A stretch of 64,000 bases of DNA from Maratus speciosus (GCA_963932465.1 OZ010800.1:95003307-95067306); one strand, 5' to 3'; counted from the stretch's first letter, positions 45,383 to 57,446 are shown. The notes: generated by a model from the letters alone, not told the origin. Translations and numbers: made by a program.

Positions 45383-47745
45383 GGATCTGATTTTTTATGT
45401 ATATATTTCAAAGCAACATGGAAAAAAATTAAGAATCGCATATATGGTTCTCTCTATTATTTTTTCCAACAAAAAAAGGCAAACACCTATGTTTGTACAT
45501 CTGGCAGTATGATTAGTAAGCTGGGAATCTCGTGTTGGTTCTTTTGTGTAACATCTTTGCAAACAATAGTTTAAATTCCAGATTAATTGACTATGATGAT
45601 ACCGGAAGTTGTACAAAGGGATATGATATTTTATGTATATATTTCAAAGCAACATGGAGAAAAATTAAGAATCGCATATATGGTTCTCTCTATTATTTTT
45701 TCCAACAAAAAAGGCAAACATCTATGTTTGTACATCGGGCAGTATGATTAGTAAGCTGGGAATCTCGTGTTGGTTCTTTTGCGTAACATCTTTGCAAACA
45801 ATATTTTAAATTCCAGATTAATTGACTATGATGACACCGGAAGTTGTACAAAGGGACCTGATTTTTTATGTATATATTTCAAAGCAACATGGAAAAAAAT
45901 TAAGAATCGCATATATGGTTCTCTCTATTATTTTTTCCAACAAAAAAAGGCAAACACCTATGTTTGTACATCTGGCAGTATGATTAGTAAGCTGGGAATC
46001 TCGTGTTGGTTCTTTTGTGTAACATCTTTGCAAACAATAGTTTAAATTCCAGATTCACCTATGTTTGTACATCTGGCAGTATGATTAGTAAGCTGGGAAT
46101 CTCGTGTTGGTTCTTTTGTGTAACATCTTTGCAAACAATAGTTTAAATTCCAGATTAATTGACTATGATGATACCGGAAGTTGTACAAAGGGATCTGATA
46201 TTTTATGTATATATTTCAAAGCAACATGGAGAAAAATTAAGAATCGCATATATGGTTCTCTCTATTATTTTTTCCAACAAAAAAAGGCAAAAACCTATGT
46301 TTGTACATCTGGCAGTATGATTAGTAAGCTGGGAATCTGGTGTTGGTTCTTTTGTGTAACATCTTTGCAAACAATAGTTTAAATTCCAGATTAATTGACT
46401 ATGATGATACCGGAAGTTGTACAAAGGGATCTGCTATTTTATGTATATATTTCAAAGCAACATGGAAAAAAATTAAGAATCGCATATATGGTTCTCTCTA
46501 TTATTTTTTCCAACAAAAAAAGGCAAACACCTATGTTTGTACATCTGGCAGTATGATTAGTAAGCTGGGAATCTCGTGTTGATTCTTTTGCGTAACATCT
46601 TTGCAAACAATAGTTTAAATTCCAGATTAATTGACTATGATGATACCGGAAGTTGTACAAAGGGATCTGATTTTTTATGTATATATTTCAAAGCAACATG
46701 GAAAAAAATTAAGAATCGCATATATGGTTCTCTCTATTATTTTTTCCAACAAAAAAAGGCAAACACCTATGTTTGTACATCTGGCAGTATGATTAGTAAG
46801 CTGGGAATCTCGTGTTGGTTCTTTTGCGTAACATCTTTGCAAACAATAGTTTAAATTCCAGATTAATTGACTATGATGATACCGGAAGTTGTACAAAGGG
46901 ATCTGATATTTTATGTATATATTTCAAAGCAACATGGAAAAAAATTAAGAATCGCATATATGGTTCTCTCTATTATTTTTTCCAACACAAAAAGGCAACA
47001 CCTATGTTTGTACATCTGGCAGTATGATTAGTAAGCTGGGAATCTCGTGTTGGTTCTTTTGTGTAATATCTTTGCAAACAATAGTTTAAATTCCAGATTC
47101 ACCTATGTTTGTACATCTGGCAGTATGATTAGTAAGCTGGGAATCTCGTGTTGGTTCTTTTGTGTAACATCTTTGCAAACAATAGTTTAAATTCCAGATT
47201 AATTGACTATGATGATACCGGAAGTTGTACAAAGGGATCTGATATTTTATGTATATATTTCAAAGCAACATGGAGAAAAATTAAGAATCGCATATATGGT
47301 TCTCTCTATTATTTTTTCCAACAAAAAAAGGCAAACACCTATGTTTGTACATCTGGCAGTATGATTAGTAAGCTGGGAATCTCGTGTTGGTTCTTTTGCG
47401 TAACATCTTTGCAAACAATAGTTTAAATTCCAGATTAATTGACTATGATGATACCGGAAGTTGTACAAAGGGATCTGATTTTTTATGTATATATTTCAAA
47501 GCAACATGGAAAAAAAATTAAGAATCGCATATATGGTTCTCTCTAATATTTTTTCCAACAAAAAAAGGCAAACACCTATTTTTGTACATCTAGCAGTATG
47601 ATTAGTAAGCTGGGAATCTCGTGTTGGTTCTTTTGTGTAACATCTTTGCAAACAATAGTTTAAATTCCAGATTAATTGACTATGATGATACCGGAAGTTG
47701 TACAAAGGGATCTGATTTTTTATGTATATATTTCAAAGCAGCATG
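45383..47745. repeat. 236-bp tandem satellite with higher-order structure
   Basis: Units start (at GGATCTGAT-type words) at 45,383, 45,619, 45,854, 46,191, 46,427, 46,663, 46,899, 47,235, 47,471 and 47,708. Spacing is 235-237 except for two steps of 336-337, where an extra 100-base partial unit (CACCTATGTTTGTACATC to ATTCCAGATT) is inserted, at about 46,056-46,155 and 47,099-47,198. The two modified units are 1,044 bases apart, four units plus the insert, indicating a higher-order repeat. Units are over 95% alike by eye. Recurrent 73- to 92-codon open frames on both strands are by-products of the repeat. Confidence 0.95.
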
Positions 47746-47890
47746 GGAAAGAAATCTTGATATCGGAGACGCTCTGGGGGAACAAGATGAAATTTCGGAA
47801 AGAGTATACAAGAGCAAATTCCTAAGAATAAAGAGCTATCATTTAGAAATCCATTCTTATATATACAAAAATTCTAATAAAAGAAAGTGA
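47746..47890 (+). other. possible terminal exon after the satellite
   Basis: The last satellite unit is cut at 47,742-47,746, where its CAACATGG becomes CAGCATGG and is followed by unique sequence that stays open to a TGA at 47,888: AWERNLDIGDALGEQDEISE, a charged stretch, then lysine and serine rich. TTTCAAAGCAG just before it looks like a splice acceptor. It is compatible with a last exon, but no family is recognised and chance is possible. Confidence 0.25.
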
Positions 47891-48051
47891 TACTAAATAT
47901 AAGTTCTTTATTAATTTAATCGTAATCTCAACTCATTTTTAAATAACTGTAAGTATTAAAATAAGAAATTACTTGGTGCAGTGCAATATAAGTAAATGAA
48001 TAACGTTTAAACACCAAAACACTTCTTTTCTTGTTGAAAACGTGTTTCAAT

Positions 48052-48275
48052 AGCCATAATGTACCGTCATCAGTGCAAAATATGATCATATCATACTTTG
48101 CACTGATGATGGTACGCTATGGCTACTGTGACTAGTTTGCAACACTATGACGGTACGCTATGGATACCAGAACTCGTTTGCAACACTATGATGGTACGCT
48201 ATGGCTACCGAAAATCGTTTGCAACACTATGAGGGTACGCTATAGCTACCGAAACTAGTTTGCAAGAAGCAATAA
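48052..48275. repeat. 41-bp tandem repeat next to an inverted repeat
   Basis: GGTACGCTATGG-type words occur at 48,111, 48,152, 48,193 and 48,234, an exact 41-base period in four copies, each containing TTTGCAACACTATGA or a variant. Immediately before it, 48,052-48,081 (CATCAGTGCAAA end) is an inverted copy of 48,096-48,125 around a 14-base AT loop. The repeat looks like an expanded arm of a hairpin element. Confidence 0.85.
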
Positions 48276-49496
48276 AGTGTTTTAGTACTTTAAACGTTAT
48301 TTATTTATTTTTACACCGTAAGTATATTCCGAAAATGCTTCGATTTGTTGTTTAATTGAGTGGCTCAACCAAATATGGAGTAACATTAACAATGTGAAGA
48401 TTTACCTAAAGATTCATATTAGAAAATGACACCCTAGCCTCATACTAGTATTTTCATGGAAATTTTATTGTCGGAGATTTTGCGCATTGACCTTAATATG
48501 AGGGCAAAATAAACTTATAAACTTATAAAGTAGTTTCTATACTATAAACTTATAAAGTAGTTTCTATATGTTCATAAACTAGAGTAATAAACAGAAAGAA
48601 CACGTGTGGCTTCATTTCATCAATGAAAATAACGGATTTTCTTAAAAGACATATTAAACATTGAATTGTGTTTATGTGTTCTTAAGACGTTCATGAAAGC
48701 ATTTTTATTTAAAGCTGTTCGGAAATCCAAAGGAGTTACTTTCTGACCCATTCCTGAATTTACTTTTGTTCGGAAACATATTGACAGGTGTTCGCATTCA
48801 GAAACTGTGCAAATGAATTGCGTTTTCCCTTTTTTTCTAAGGGCAGAAGCAATGTGTCGTCGCGGGAAAATTTTTGTGTATAACTCCATTAGTAATTTAT
48901 GTATCATAAAATGGAAAGCTTTATTCGATTGAAAATCACTTTAATTGTTAGGCCTGACAATTTTAAGCATTTGCGTTTAAAAATAACTTAGCAAATTTGC
49001 CAGAAAATTTAATGTTGTTGAACAGGGAAATTGAGAAACACCTCATTGATTATATTTATAGTTCTGTAGTTATAATTATATTACCATTATATTCTATTTT
49101 ATTACATACTAGTTCTATTTAATTATTCTACTTTTTCTATATCATATATTTGAAAAATTACAGCTCTAGTTTAATGGCAGTATTTAGATTTGATAGCCAT
49201 TCTTTGCAATACATTTCTATTACTTACTGCATATCAGCGTACAATTAACAATTTGTAATGTTAAAGGATTTTAACAAACATAGCTTCTTGATAGGGTTTA
49301 TGTGATGGGATCAAAATGAAAGAATCCACTGTTTTAAGATAACTTCTATATTTGCCAAAGCTTAGTGAGAAAACCTATTATACACGGTTCTTCAAAAACG
49401 TTAAGTGAAATGTCTAAATCTGAAAAAGAATAATGTTGAATCATGCGTACTAGGGTACATTTCTATAAGAATGGTGGCATATAAAATTTGATTGCT
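48276..49496. other. AT-rich non-coding DNA with one unexplained frame
   Basis: A minus-strand 95-codon frame at 48,620-48,907 contains ECEHLSICFRTK and GMGQKVTPLDFRTALN. It is less AT-rich than the neighbourhood but matches no family I know. It could be a decayed exon or element. Confidence 0.3.
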
Positions 49497-49803
49497 TTAA
49501 GACATTTTTGGCAAAATGGAATTTCCATACATTTCTGATGAGTCTGCCATTATGTACAATTTGATGCTCGTTATCTTCTCCCAGACTTTTAAGCGAACTG
49601 GTCTAGGTGAGTATCTCAAAGTTCTGGAATACAGGCTTGCCATATTGGAAACATTTCTTTTTGCGCAAGCTGAGTGTACGCTTTTCACGTATGCAGTCTC
49701 TCTCATACAGAGGTCCCCTAACTCGTGCCTGTGCATTCTATCCACAAGGGTTTCAGGAAACACTACGACGAAAACCTTAGATTTGGAGGTGAACCCAAAA
49801 TGA
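49497..49803. other. GC-richer block, possible exon
   Basis: This 300-base block is clearly less AT-rich than its flanks and is open on both strands (plus 49,516-49,803, minus 49,763-49,497). The plus strand has a consensus-looking splice donor, CTAG|GTGAGTAT, at about 49,607. The minus strand reads RTLRYSPRPVRLKVWEKI in one segment. The strand and family cannot be decided from sequence alone. Confidence 0.3.
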
Positions 49804-52194
49804 CAAGCTGGTTACGTACAGTGTGCATGATCGTATAACAACGCAATGGAAATACACTAGTCTCTCAATTCTACTCTCTATCATTTCATTTATTTTGACT
49901 GCGGCTAGAAAACTCCATACGTAGCAGTACTTAGAAACAGTTTCCACTTGTTTCATAAGTAAGCTACTTCCCAAAACATCTGCCTTGTGAATTACGAATA
50001 ATTACATAAATCATAAATAGTAGGATTTTTTAATTTTTTAAATATAGAATTTATAAAGAAATGAAAAATATTTATAAAATAACTAGAAAATTGAAGAAGA
50101 TCATTAGTATAGATAAACTAAACTAATTTTTAAAGTAAACAGTTCTAATTGTTTTAAACATTCGGTTTATTATGTAATTATTTCAAATGGAATGACATTT
50201 GAAACATGTCAATAAGAAAAGTTTGAATATAAATCATTTCTTAAATCAGTTAAAAACTTCAGTGTATTCAGCTAACTTATTGCATTTCAATCTTCAAAAA
50301 TATGGAATGCTGTATAGCCGCTACCACTAAAACACGTCTATGAGATTTTCGTGCCCATGAAAAAAAAATAAATAAATAAACAAACAGTGCATCCAGGGAA
50401 TTTGCAATGGAATTTCTAAAAACTACGAAATTCGTTGAAACAGCAATAACTATAACACCATGTTAAAAAAATCACATTACATAAATTGTTTAATATTATT
50501 TTTAATTACTTTTTGTAGCTTAAATAAGTAAAACTTGCGATTTTTTTAAAACATTCTCAATTGCCTCCATCCTAATCCAGGTCTAAATATCGCTAAACAA
50601 ATGATGTACAAAAACTATAAGAATAGAATAATTCACTTATCAGAGATACAAAGTTGACATGAAGTCTTATTTAGAAATGTACTTTAACTTCGGGTTCTAC
50701 TTCAGATTGGGGAGAAACAATTAGAGACGAGTGAAATGCTGCTGCTAGTGTAATGAAGTAGAAGCTGTAAAAAGAATGTGTTTTAAAATTAAAAACGATT
50801 AAGGGTAATTCATGTTTTGTTTAACCGAAGACTAACAAAACCTCTGACGTGTGGAACAAGAGCGAGAGATAATAAAACGAGCTCTGCGATTAAGTTTTTT
50901 CATTGGGGGGGGGGGGGGGGACCCGAAGACTTTTGCGTAAATCACAATCATTGTGAACGTTTTGAACTTCCAATAGCAAAGTTTCAATATTAATTTACGA
51001 TTAATTTCTATTGAGACCTTTCTGCAAGTTTACAAGACTTTTAGTAGCGTTAATAGCACTATGTTCTTTAGAATGCACATGATTTCGAAAGAAAAAAATA
51101 ATGCGTTTGTAACTTCAGACTTTTTATGGCAACGTTCCTCGAACATATGGGATGCACACTGTGCGTTCCTTATACGCCCAGCTAATACTTAAAGACATCA
51201 TTTGATATAGATGATTTACCAGGGTTCGTACAAGTCCCGTTTTTTCCAGGTAAAATATCAGAATTTTCATATAAAAAAATAAATCCAGTTCATACGCGCG
51301 AAATTGTGCTTTATTTACAGACCACAGTGAGATATGAATTATTTTGTATATTTTGTTTAGTTTAGTACTTTAAATCGCATACAGAAAAGCATTGGTCTGT
51401 CGTTCTGTAAACTTGATTAATCTCCTTTGAAAAGAAATTTTTTATGTTATTCAATTTAATAAATTATTTGCTTTTTCTGAAAAATAATTATCTGTAACTT
51501 AACAATATGTTTTGAAATACTGTATTATTTTCCTATCTTTTAAAAGTTTAATGTTGTTTCCGAGGATAACATTTTGGAAATAAGAATTTCAAAAGCCAGA
51601 TAAAAGTTAAATTAAGAACATTTCAATTTTGTGCAATTTTTATTTTTTATTTTTTTGTGCATTCTTCGTTTAAGGCAAAGTAAAATCCTCTATTTTCTTT
51701 TTCGAGATCGTTATCGTTGGATAAAAGGAATTTTGAGTAAAGCTTAAAAGATTTTGGTTTGCAATAGAAAGGTTTGAATGATTTAATGATATTGTTTTTT
51801 TTTTGTTTTTTTTCTTATAAGAACTCTTCGTTAAATAAAATTCTGTCCCAGAGATAATTTATTTTAATCTGAGTATTTTAAAATTTAAAGATTTTTTCAT
51901 AGATAGAAAAAAAAAGAAAAAAAAGTGCTTTATTAAAAAATATTTAACACTTTAAAGACTGATTGTCTTTTGTTTGAAGTTATAAATTTGTTAATAATTT
52001 CTGTTTATGGAAACAAGAAATAGTTTTCTAATAAATTTGTGGTAGTCGATAATATTATTCTTCGTAATATATAATTTTCGAAATTAATTTTCCATGATTA
52101 AAAATAATCTGAGAATAAAAATTAGTTATAATCTTCTACGTTTTACATGTAATCTAATAATAATATTATAAAAAGATTCGCGAAATGTGAATTG
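49804..52194. other. AT-rich non-coding DNA
   Basis: No gene supported. A G-run of about 15 lies at 50,905-50,919. Confidence 0.4.
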
Positions 52195-52480
52195 AAATAT
52201 TTGAAGGAATAGACAAGAAATAAAAATCATGCGTTAAGCATTGATTATGAAACACTTTCAATCACTTCCTGAATGCTTTAACAAAACTTCGTTATTTAGG
52301 GAAATAATGCAAATAAGATAATTAAGTAAACATGTTAGAAAACGCATAAAACATTTGAAAAACTGGTTTCAACAGTTACCGTCCATAGCCAAATATGTAT
52401 TCTAATTCTTTTTGTACAGCCATGTAGGTTGATATACTATATAATGGGAAAATTTAGTTTAGTAAGAAAACGCATAAAAG
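52195..52480 (+). repeat. dispersed repeat, copy 2
   Basis: Partner of 21,900-22,215; see that entry. It shares GATTATGAAACACTTTC, 'gctttaacaaaacttcg', and GTAAGAAAACGCATAA in the same order. Confidence 0.65.
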
Positions 52481-52718
52481 ATTGAAATTTAATGATACAA
52501 ATGATTTAATGATTGCATCTAATAGATGCAAACATACTTGAATACTTTTGTACAACCCTGTAGTTTACCTAATGTCTTTATTATACACCACTATTTAGCT
52601 AAAGTTTAATTCAAACTAAAGCACTCTTAAAATTACTGAAATCACATTTTCAGAAATTAGCATTTATAGACGGCCATGTATCCAATTCTGTGCGTGACAC
52701 TGTATTTCATATTATCTA

Positions 52719-54404
52719 CAGTGTCTCACATAAGTGATGGGACACTTGTGCTTTACAAAAGGAAACTAATCAAATAAATTAAAAAAACATGTACACATTT
52801 TTTTGTGGGTGTGTTTCATACTTAAATTTAGTAAAGATTATTACATAACATACATTTTGTCAAAATATTAAAATATTAATTTAATAAAAATACAAATGTT
52901 TAGAACGGAGCAAAAAATAGCTCACATAAGTGATGGGACACCATTATATATGCAACAAAAATCGTCTGAAATAAGCAATAAAAATATTTTTGGGGGTTTT
53001 ATTTTTACTTAAAAGCAATTGGCAATAATTTATAAAATCGTCTGCAGTATTTCTCTCCAGTTTGTTTTGGAATTTTCGTGTTTTTTAGCTCTGTGTAGCC
53101 ATGAATGCTAAACGAAAAGAAACTTCGCCTGAAATTCGAAAATTAGTTATTAATTTGCATATTGAACGTGGAAAATCTATTAGAAAAACTGCTGAAACAG
53201 TTAACTTGAGTCGTTCAACAGTTTTCAATATCATTAAACGATATAAAAAGAATCATATGATTCAGGATAAAAGAAGACCTGGCCGACCATCAAAGCTATC
53301 TAATGGAATAAAGCGAATTATCGTTCGAAATATTAAAAAAAATCCAAGAAATAGTGCTCCAAAAGTTGCTGCTGATTTACAAGCATTATATGGAATAATT
53401 GTTAATCCTGAGACTATTAGAAGGGGAATTCGATCTGCTGGATATCACGGTAGAGTAGCCAGGAAAAAATTCTTCGTAAGTGAAAAGAATAGAAAACTCA
53501 GACTAGCTTTCGCAAAATCCAACATAAATAAGAATTCTGATTACTGGAATAAAGTTATATTTGCTGATGAGAGTAAATTTAATATATTTGGTTCTGACGG
53601 TAGAATCTTGGTGTGGAGAAAACCCAGGGAAGAATTTCGCAAAGAGAACTTGGTACCAACAGTAAAACATGGTGGAGGAGGAGTTATGGTATGGGGGTGT
53701 ATGTCGTCCGCTGGAGTTGGTAATCTTGTTTTTATTTACATTATAATGGATCAGTACAAGTATATTGATATTTTAAAGCAAAATTTGAAATCTTCAGCAC
53801 GAAAATTGAACCTTCATAACGATTTTAAATTCTACCAGGACAATGACCCCAAGCACACTGCTCTGAACGTTAGACTCTGGCTGCTATATAACTGTCCTGA
53901 AATAATAAAAACACCACCACAATCTCCAGACTTAAATCCCATAGAGAATATTTGGCAAGAATTGGAATCAAGAATTCGCAAACAGACCATTTCTTCAAAA
54001 CAACAACTAAAATCGGTGCTTCAAGAAGAATGGGGTAAAATTACTCCAGAAATCACAAAAAAATTAGTCGAATCCATCCCAAAATTATTAAATCATGTTT
54101 TAAAAGTAAAAGGAAATCCAACAAAATATTAAAACCTTTTAAAAAGTAAAATTTTTGGATAAATATTTGATGGAAAAGTAAGTGTCCCATCACTTATGTG
54201 AGCCATTTTTTGCTCCGTTCTGAACAATTGTATTTTTACTAAATTAATATTTTAATATTTTGACAAAATGTATGTTATGTAATAATTCTTACCAACTTTA
54301 AATATGAAACACACCCAAAAAAATTTTGCACATGTTTGTTTATTTATTTTATTGCAGTTTATTTTTATAAAGCACAAGTGTCCCATCACTTTTGTGAGAC
54401 ACTG
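52719..54404 (+). mobile_element. full-length Tc1-like DNA transposon with IR/DR ends
   Basis: 1,686 bases flanked by TA at 52,717-52,718 and 54,405-54,406. Both ends begin CAGTGTCTCACA. The inverted repeats are about 225 bases and around 90% alike by eye. Each contains two copies of a motif with AAGTGATGGGACAC: outer at the very end, inner at 52,921-52,942 on the left and 54,181-54,203 on the right. This doubled (IR/DR) layout is the arrangement known from Sleeping Beauty-type Tc1 elements. A single uninterrupted transposase lies between them. This is the youngest looking DNA transposon in the window. Confidence 0.95.
53101..54132 (+). CDS. Tc1-like DD34E transposase, 343 aa, uninterrupted
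   Basis: The length matches Tc1-family transposases (about 340 aa). The N-terminal paired-like DNA-binding region has helix-turn-helix segments at about residues 8-50 (SIRKTAETVNLSRSTVFNII) and 70-115. The GRP-type linker is GRPSK at 61-65, which can act as an AT-hook. The catalytic core has D156 in FADESKF, D247 in QDNDPKH and E282 in PDLNPIENIW, giving DD34E, with a glycine-rich strand GGGGVMVWG at 191-199. The ATG at 53,101 is preceded by about 160 bases after the inner repeat. The enzyme cuts and reinserts the element at TA sites. Functional activity is inferred, not shown. Confidence 0.93.
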   Translation: MNAKRKETSPEIRKLVINLHIERGKSIRKTAETVNLSRSTVFNIIKRYKKNHMIQDKRRPGRPSKLSNGIKRIIVRNIKKNPRNSAPKVAADLQALYGIIVNPETIRRGIRSAGYHGRVARKKFFVSEKNRKLRLAFAKSNINKNSDYWNKVIFADESKFNIFGSDGRILVWRKPREEFRKENLVPTVKHGGGGVMVWGCMSSAGVGNLVFIYIIMDQYKYIDILKQNLKSSARKLNLHNDFKFYQDNDPKHTALNVRLWLLYNCPEIIKTPPQSPDLNPIENIWQELESRIRKQTISSKQQLKSVLQEEWGKITPEITKKLVESIPKLLNHVLKVKGNPTKY

Positions 54405-54406
54405 TA

Positions 54407-54850
54407 TATTCTACAAACATTTCCGTTTCTAATGGAGATTGTGGCTGGTGTTTTAATACTTTATCATTTAAATATGATAAAAATATGAATTATAAATATT
54501 TTTATATAGACTGCTAGACGTAAAATAAAGATATTATATTTTCATTCCAGATCTTTTTCCATATAATATTTGAATTAAAATATCTATTTCAAACGTATTC
54601 ATTTAAATGATTATGCTTAAAAATTCATATTTTAAAAGCGAATATATTTTTATAATTGTGTGAATACTTTTAACTGTGTGAATACATTGTGACTGCGAAT
54701 TAAATGAATGAGAAAATTAATTGTTATTTATTTTAAATTTGGAAGAGTTTCTAGTTTTTGTTGCTGGTATAGTATAATTTAATTAACATACAAATCTTGA
54801 TTTATAGACTTTTCGGTTTTTCGTTTTTAAAATGAATTTGGATTTTAGTA
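54407..54850. other. AT-rich non-coding DNA
   Basis: No gene supported. Confidence 0.4.
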
Positions 54851-55669
54851 ACTAGGGGATCGTACCGGGTTTCCGAGTTAAAGAATATAGGTGATAACAT
54901 TTTCCTTAATTGAAAACTAATAATTTTTTTTATATGTAATAAATGTTTTAGATTGGCCACTTACATTAAAAAAGCATTTTTCATATGAAAAATACAAATT
55001 AAACAATCAATAATTTTTTGAAATTTATTAAAAGCGATATTTTCTTATTAGTCGCATTCTAAGAGTTATTTGACCAAGATTTTGCTACTTACGGCACCTT
55101 TTTATATTCTGATAATTTCAGAGATTATACATGTTTCTTAAATTTGTATTTAATTTAATTTATTTTACTTATTTATTCACAGGGACGTTTTTTTAATGGA
55201 TATTAGTCGTAAGAAAATGACGAACTCTTTATTTTATTTTAAGGGCAAACGGATTAATCTTTCGTAATCGAGCTCCGTGCGATATAGATAAATTAAAAAA
55301 TATCCCATTCTTTTAAATTGTTTTTAAAATCATAGATAATCCGTAAAGTGAGATGAGCTTTGCAAACAAATTCCATTTCAAAAAAAAGAATCCTATACGG
55401 TGATCTAAAAATTTAAATTGTACAATTACAAAAGTCCTTTCGGCCAGTGCCGGGAGGAAGAGGTAGCTTTCAAATTCCTTATTTTAAAAAAGCCAACTTA
55501 TATTATTAAAACACACGAAGCTCAATTTAGTGGAAACCGAATATAGGAGATTCAATACTAATTTTTATCAATACTAAATCATTATGAATGAGAATTTCGC
55601 GAAATTAGTCAGCTTTATCCAAGCTGCTTTTATTTAAAGTAACTTATATTTGGCTGCCAAATTCGACGA

Positions 55670-57444
55670 TTTCTTATAGTGCCTGCCATTTTAAGACAAC
55701 ATGGTGGATGAGGCTAACCAGTGAACTTGGTCGAGATCTTAGTAATTGCTGTGCACAAATTCACTCACATCGGAATCGGTTGATATATACGAGTGCTGTC
55801 GCAGGCAAAAAATCAGATTTTTCAAAATGTCGCCCACATTAGAAATTGAAACAGCTATATCTGAACCATTTTTTAAGATAAAGACAAACAAAAAATGCTC
55901 CTGAATCCATATATAAAGGTCAAATACTTAAGAAAGAAACCTTTTTCAATTTCTAATTTTTTTTCACCTCACTTTAAATATATATATTTTTTTTTAATTA
56001 ATGGCCGCCATTTTGAAACAAGATGGGGATGAAGCTGGCCAGCGTACTTGGTCGAGATATTGATGTACACTATCTACATGCCTTCTTACATGGGAATATG
56101 TGAATGCGTGTATTATCGCGTGACAAATACAAGATCGTTTCAAAATGTTACCCATGCTAGAAATTCAAAGTGCTATCATTCAACCATTTTTTAAGATGTA
56201 AACAAAAGAAAAAATTTTCAGGAACAAAATCTGCTCCGGAATCTTTGAATCAAGGCCAAACACATAAAAAAATCATTTTCATTTTCCAATTTTTTAATAC
56301 CTCATTTTAAATTTTAAATTTAACTTTTCTAAATGGCAACCCTTTTGAAACAAGCTGGCGAATGATGCTGACCAACGAACTCGGTCGAGACATTGGTATG
56401 TACTATGTACAGACCAAGTAACATCCAAATCGGTTCATAAATACGCCTGTTATCGCGTGACAATAATCAGGTCGTTTTAAAATGTCAGCCACAATAGAAA
56501 TTCAAAATGCTATAACTCAGCCATTTTTTTAGATATAGACAAAACAAAAACTGTTCCGGAATCTTTGTATCAAGGCCAAACACATAAAAAAACCTTTTTC
56601 ATTTTCTAAATTTTTGGTATCTCATTTTAAATTTTAAATTTTTAAATTTTTTTGAAATGGCCGCCATTTTGAAACAAGATGGCGGATGAAGCTGGCCAAC
56701 GAACTCGGTCGAGATATTTGTATTTACTATGTACACACCAAGGTACATCCAAATCGGTTCATAAATACGCCTGTTATCACGTGACAAATATCAGGATGTT
56801 TCAAAATGTCAGCCACGCTAGAAATTAAAAATGCTATAACTCAGACATTTTTTAAGATATAGACGAAACAAAAACTGTTCCCGAATCTTTGTATCAAGGT
56901 CAAACACATAAGAAAAAAATATTTTTTCAACTTTCAATTTTTTGGTACCACATTTCAAATTAAAATTTTTCTTAAAAATTTCAATGGCTGCCATTTTTAC
57001 ACAAGATGGCGGATGAAGCTGGCCAACGAACTCGGTCGAGACATTCGTATGCACTATGTACAAACGAAGTTACATCCAAATCGGTTCATAAATACGCCTT
57101 TTATCGCGTAACAAAATTCAGGACGTTTCAAAATGTCAGCCACGCTAGAAATTCAAAATGCTATTACTCAGCCATTTTTTAAGATATAGACGAAACAAAA
57201 ACTTCTCCGGAATCTTTGTATAAAGGTGAATTACATAAGAATTTTTTTTTTCCATTTTCAATTTTTTGGTACCACATTTCAAATTTAAATTTTTTTTAAA
57301 AACTTTAAATGGCCGCCATTTTGAAACAAAATAGCGGATGAAGCTGGCCAACGAACTCGGTCGAGACATTTGTATGTACTATGTACATACCGAATTACAT
57401 CCAAATCGGTTCATAAATTCGAGAGTTACAGTGTGACAAAGGTC

Positions 57445-57445
<1 letters not shown>
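55670..57445. repeat. 326-bp tandem satellite, six units, inside the Helitron copy
   Basis: GGTCGAGA-type words fall at 55,729, 56,050, 56,383, 56,707, 57,034 and 57,359 (spacing 321-333). Units share 'gctggccaacgaactcggtc', 'catccaaatcggttcataaa', 'ctataactcagccatttttt' and an AT-rich stretch. The last three units are most alike, the first most diverged, so the array appears to have grown toward 57,445. Each unit has an inverted pair of CGCCAT/ATGGCG motifs. The minus-strand open frames of 60-80 codons across it are incidental. Confidence 0.9.

Positions 57446-57446
<1 letters not shown>

Noticed and set aside
45395..47705. Repeated 73- to 92-codon open frames over the 236-bp array on both strands
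   Set aside because: They recur because the DNA repeats. The 236-base unit is not a multiple of three, so no protein runs through the array.
48105..48275. 41-bp repeats as a CRISPR array
   Set aside because: Units are contiguous with no unique spacers, and this is a eukaryotic genome.
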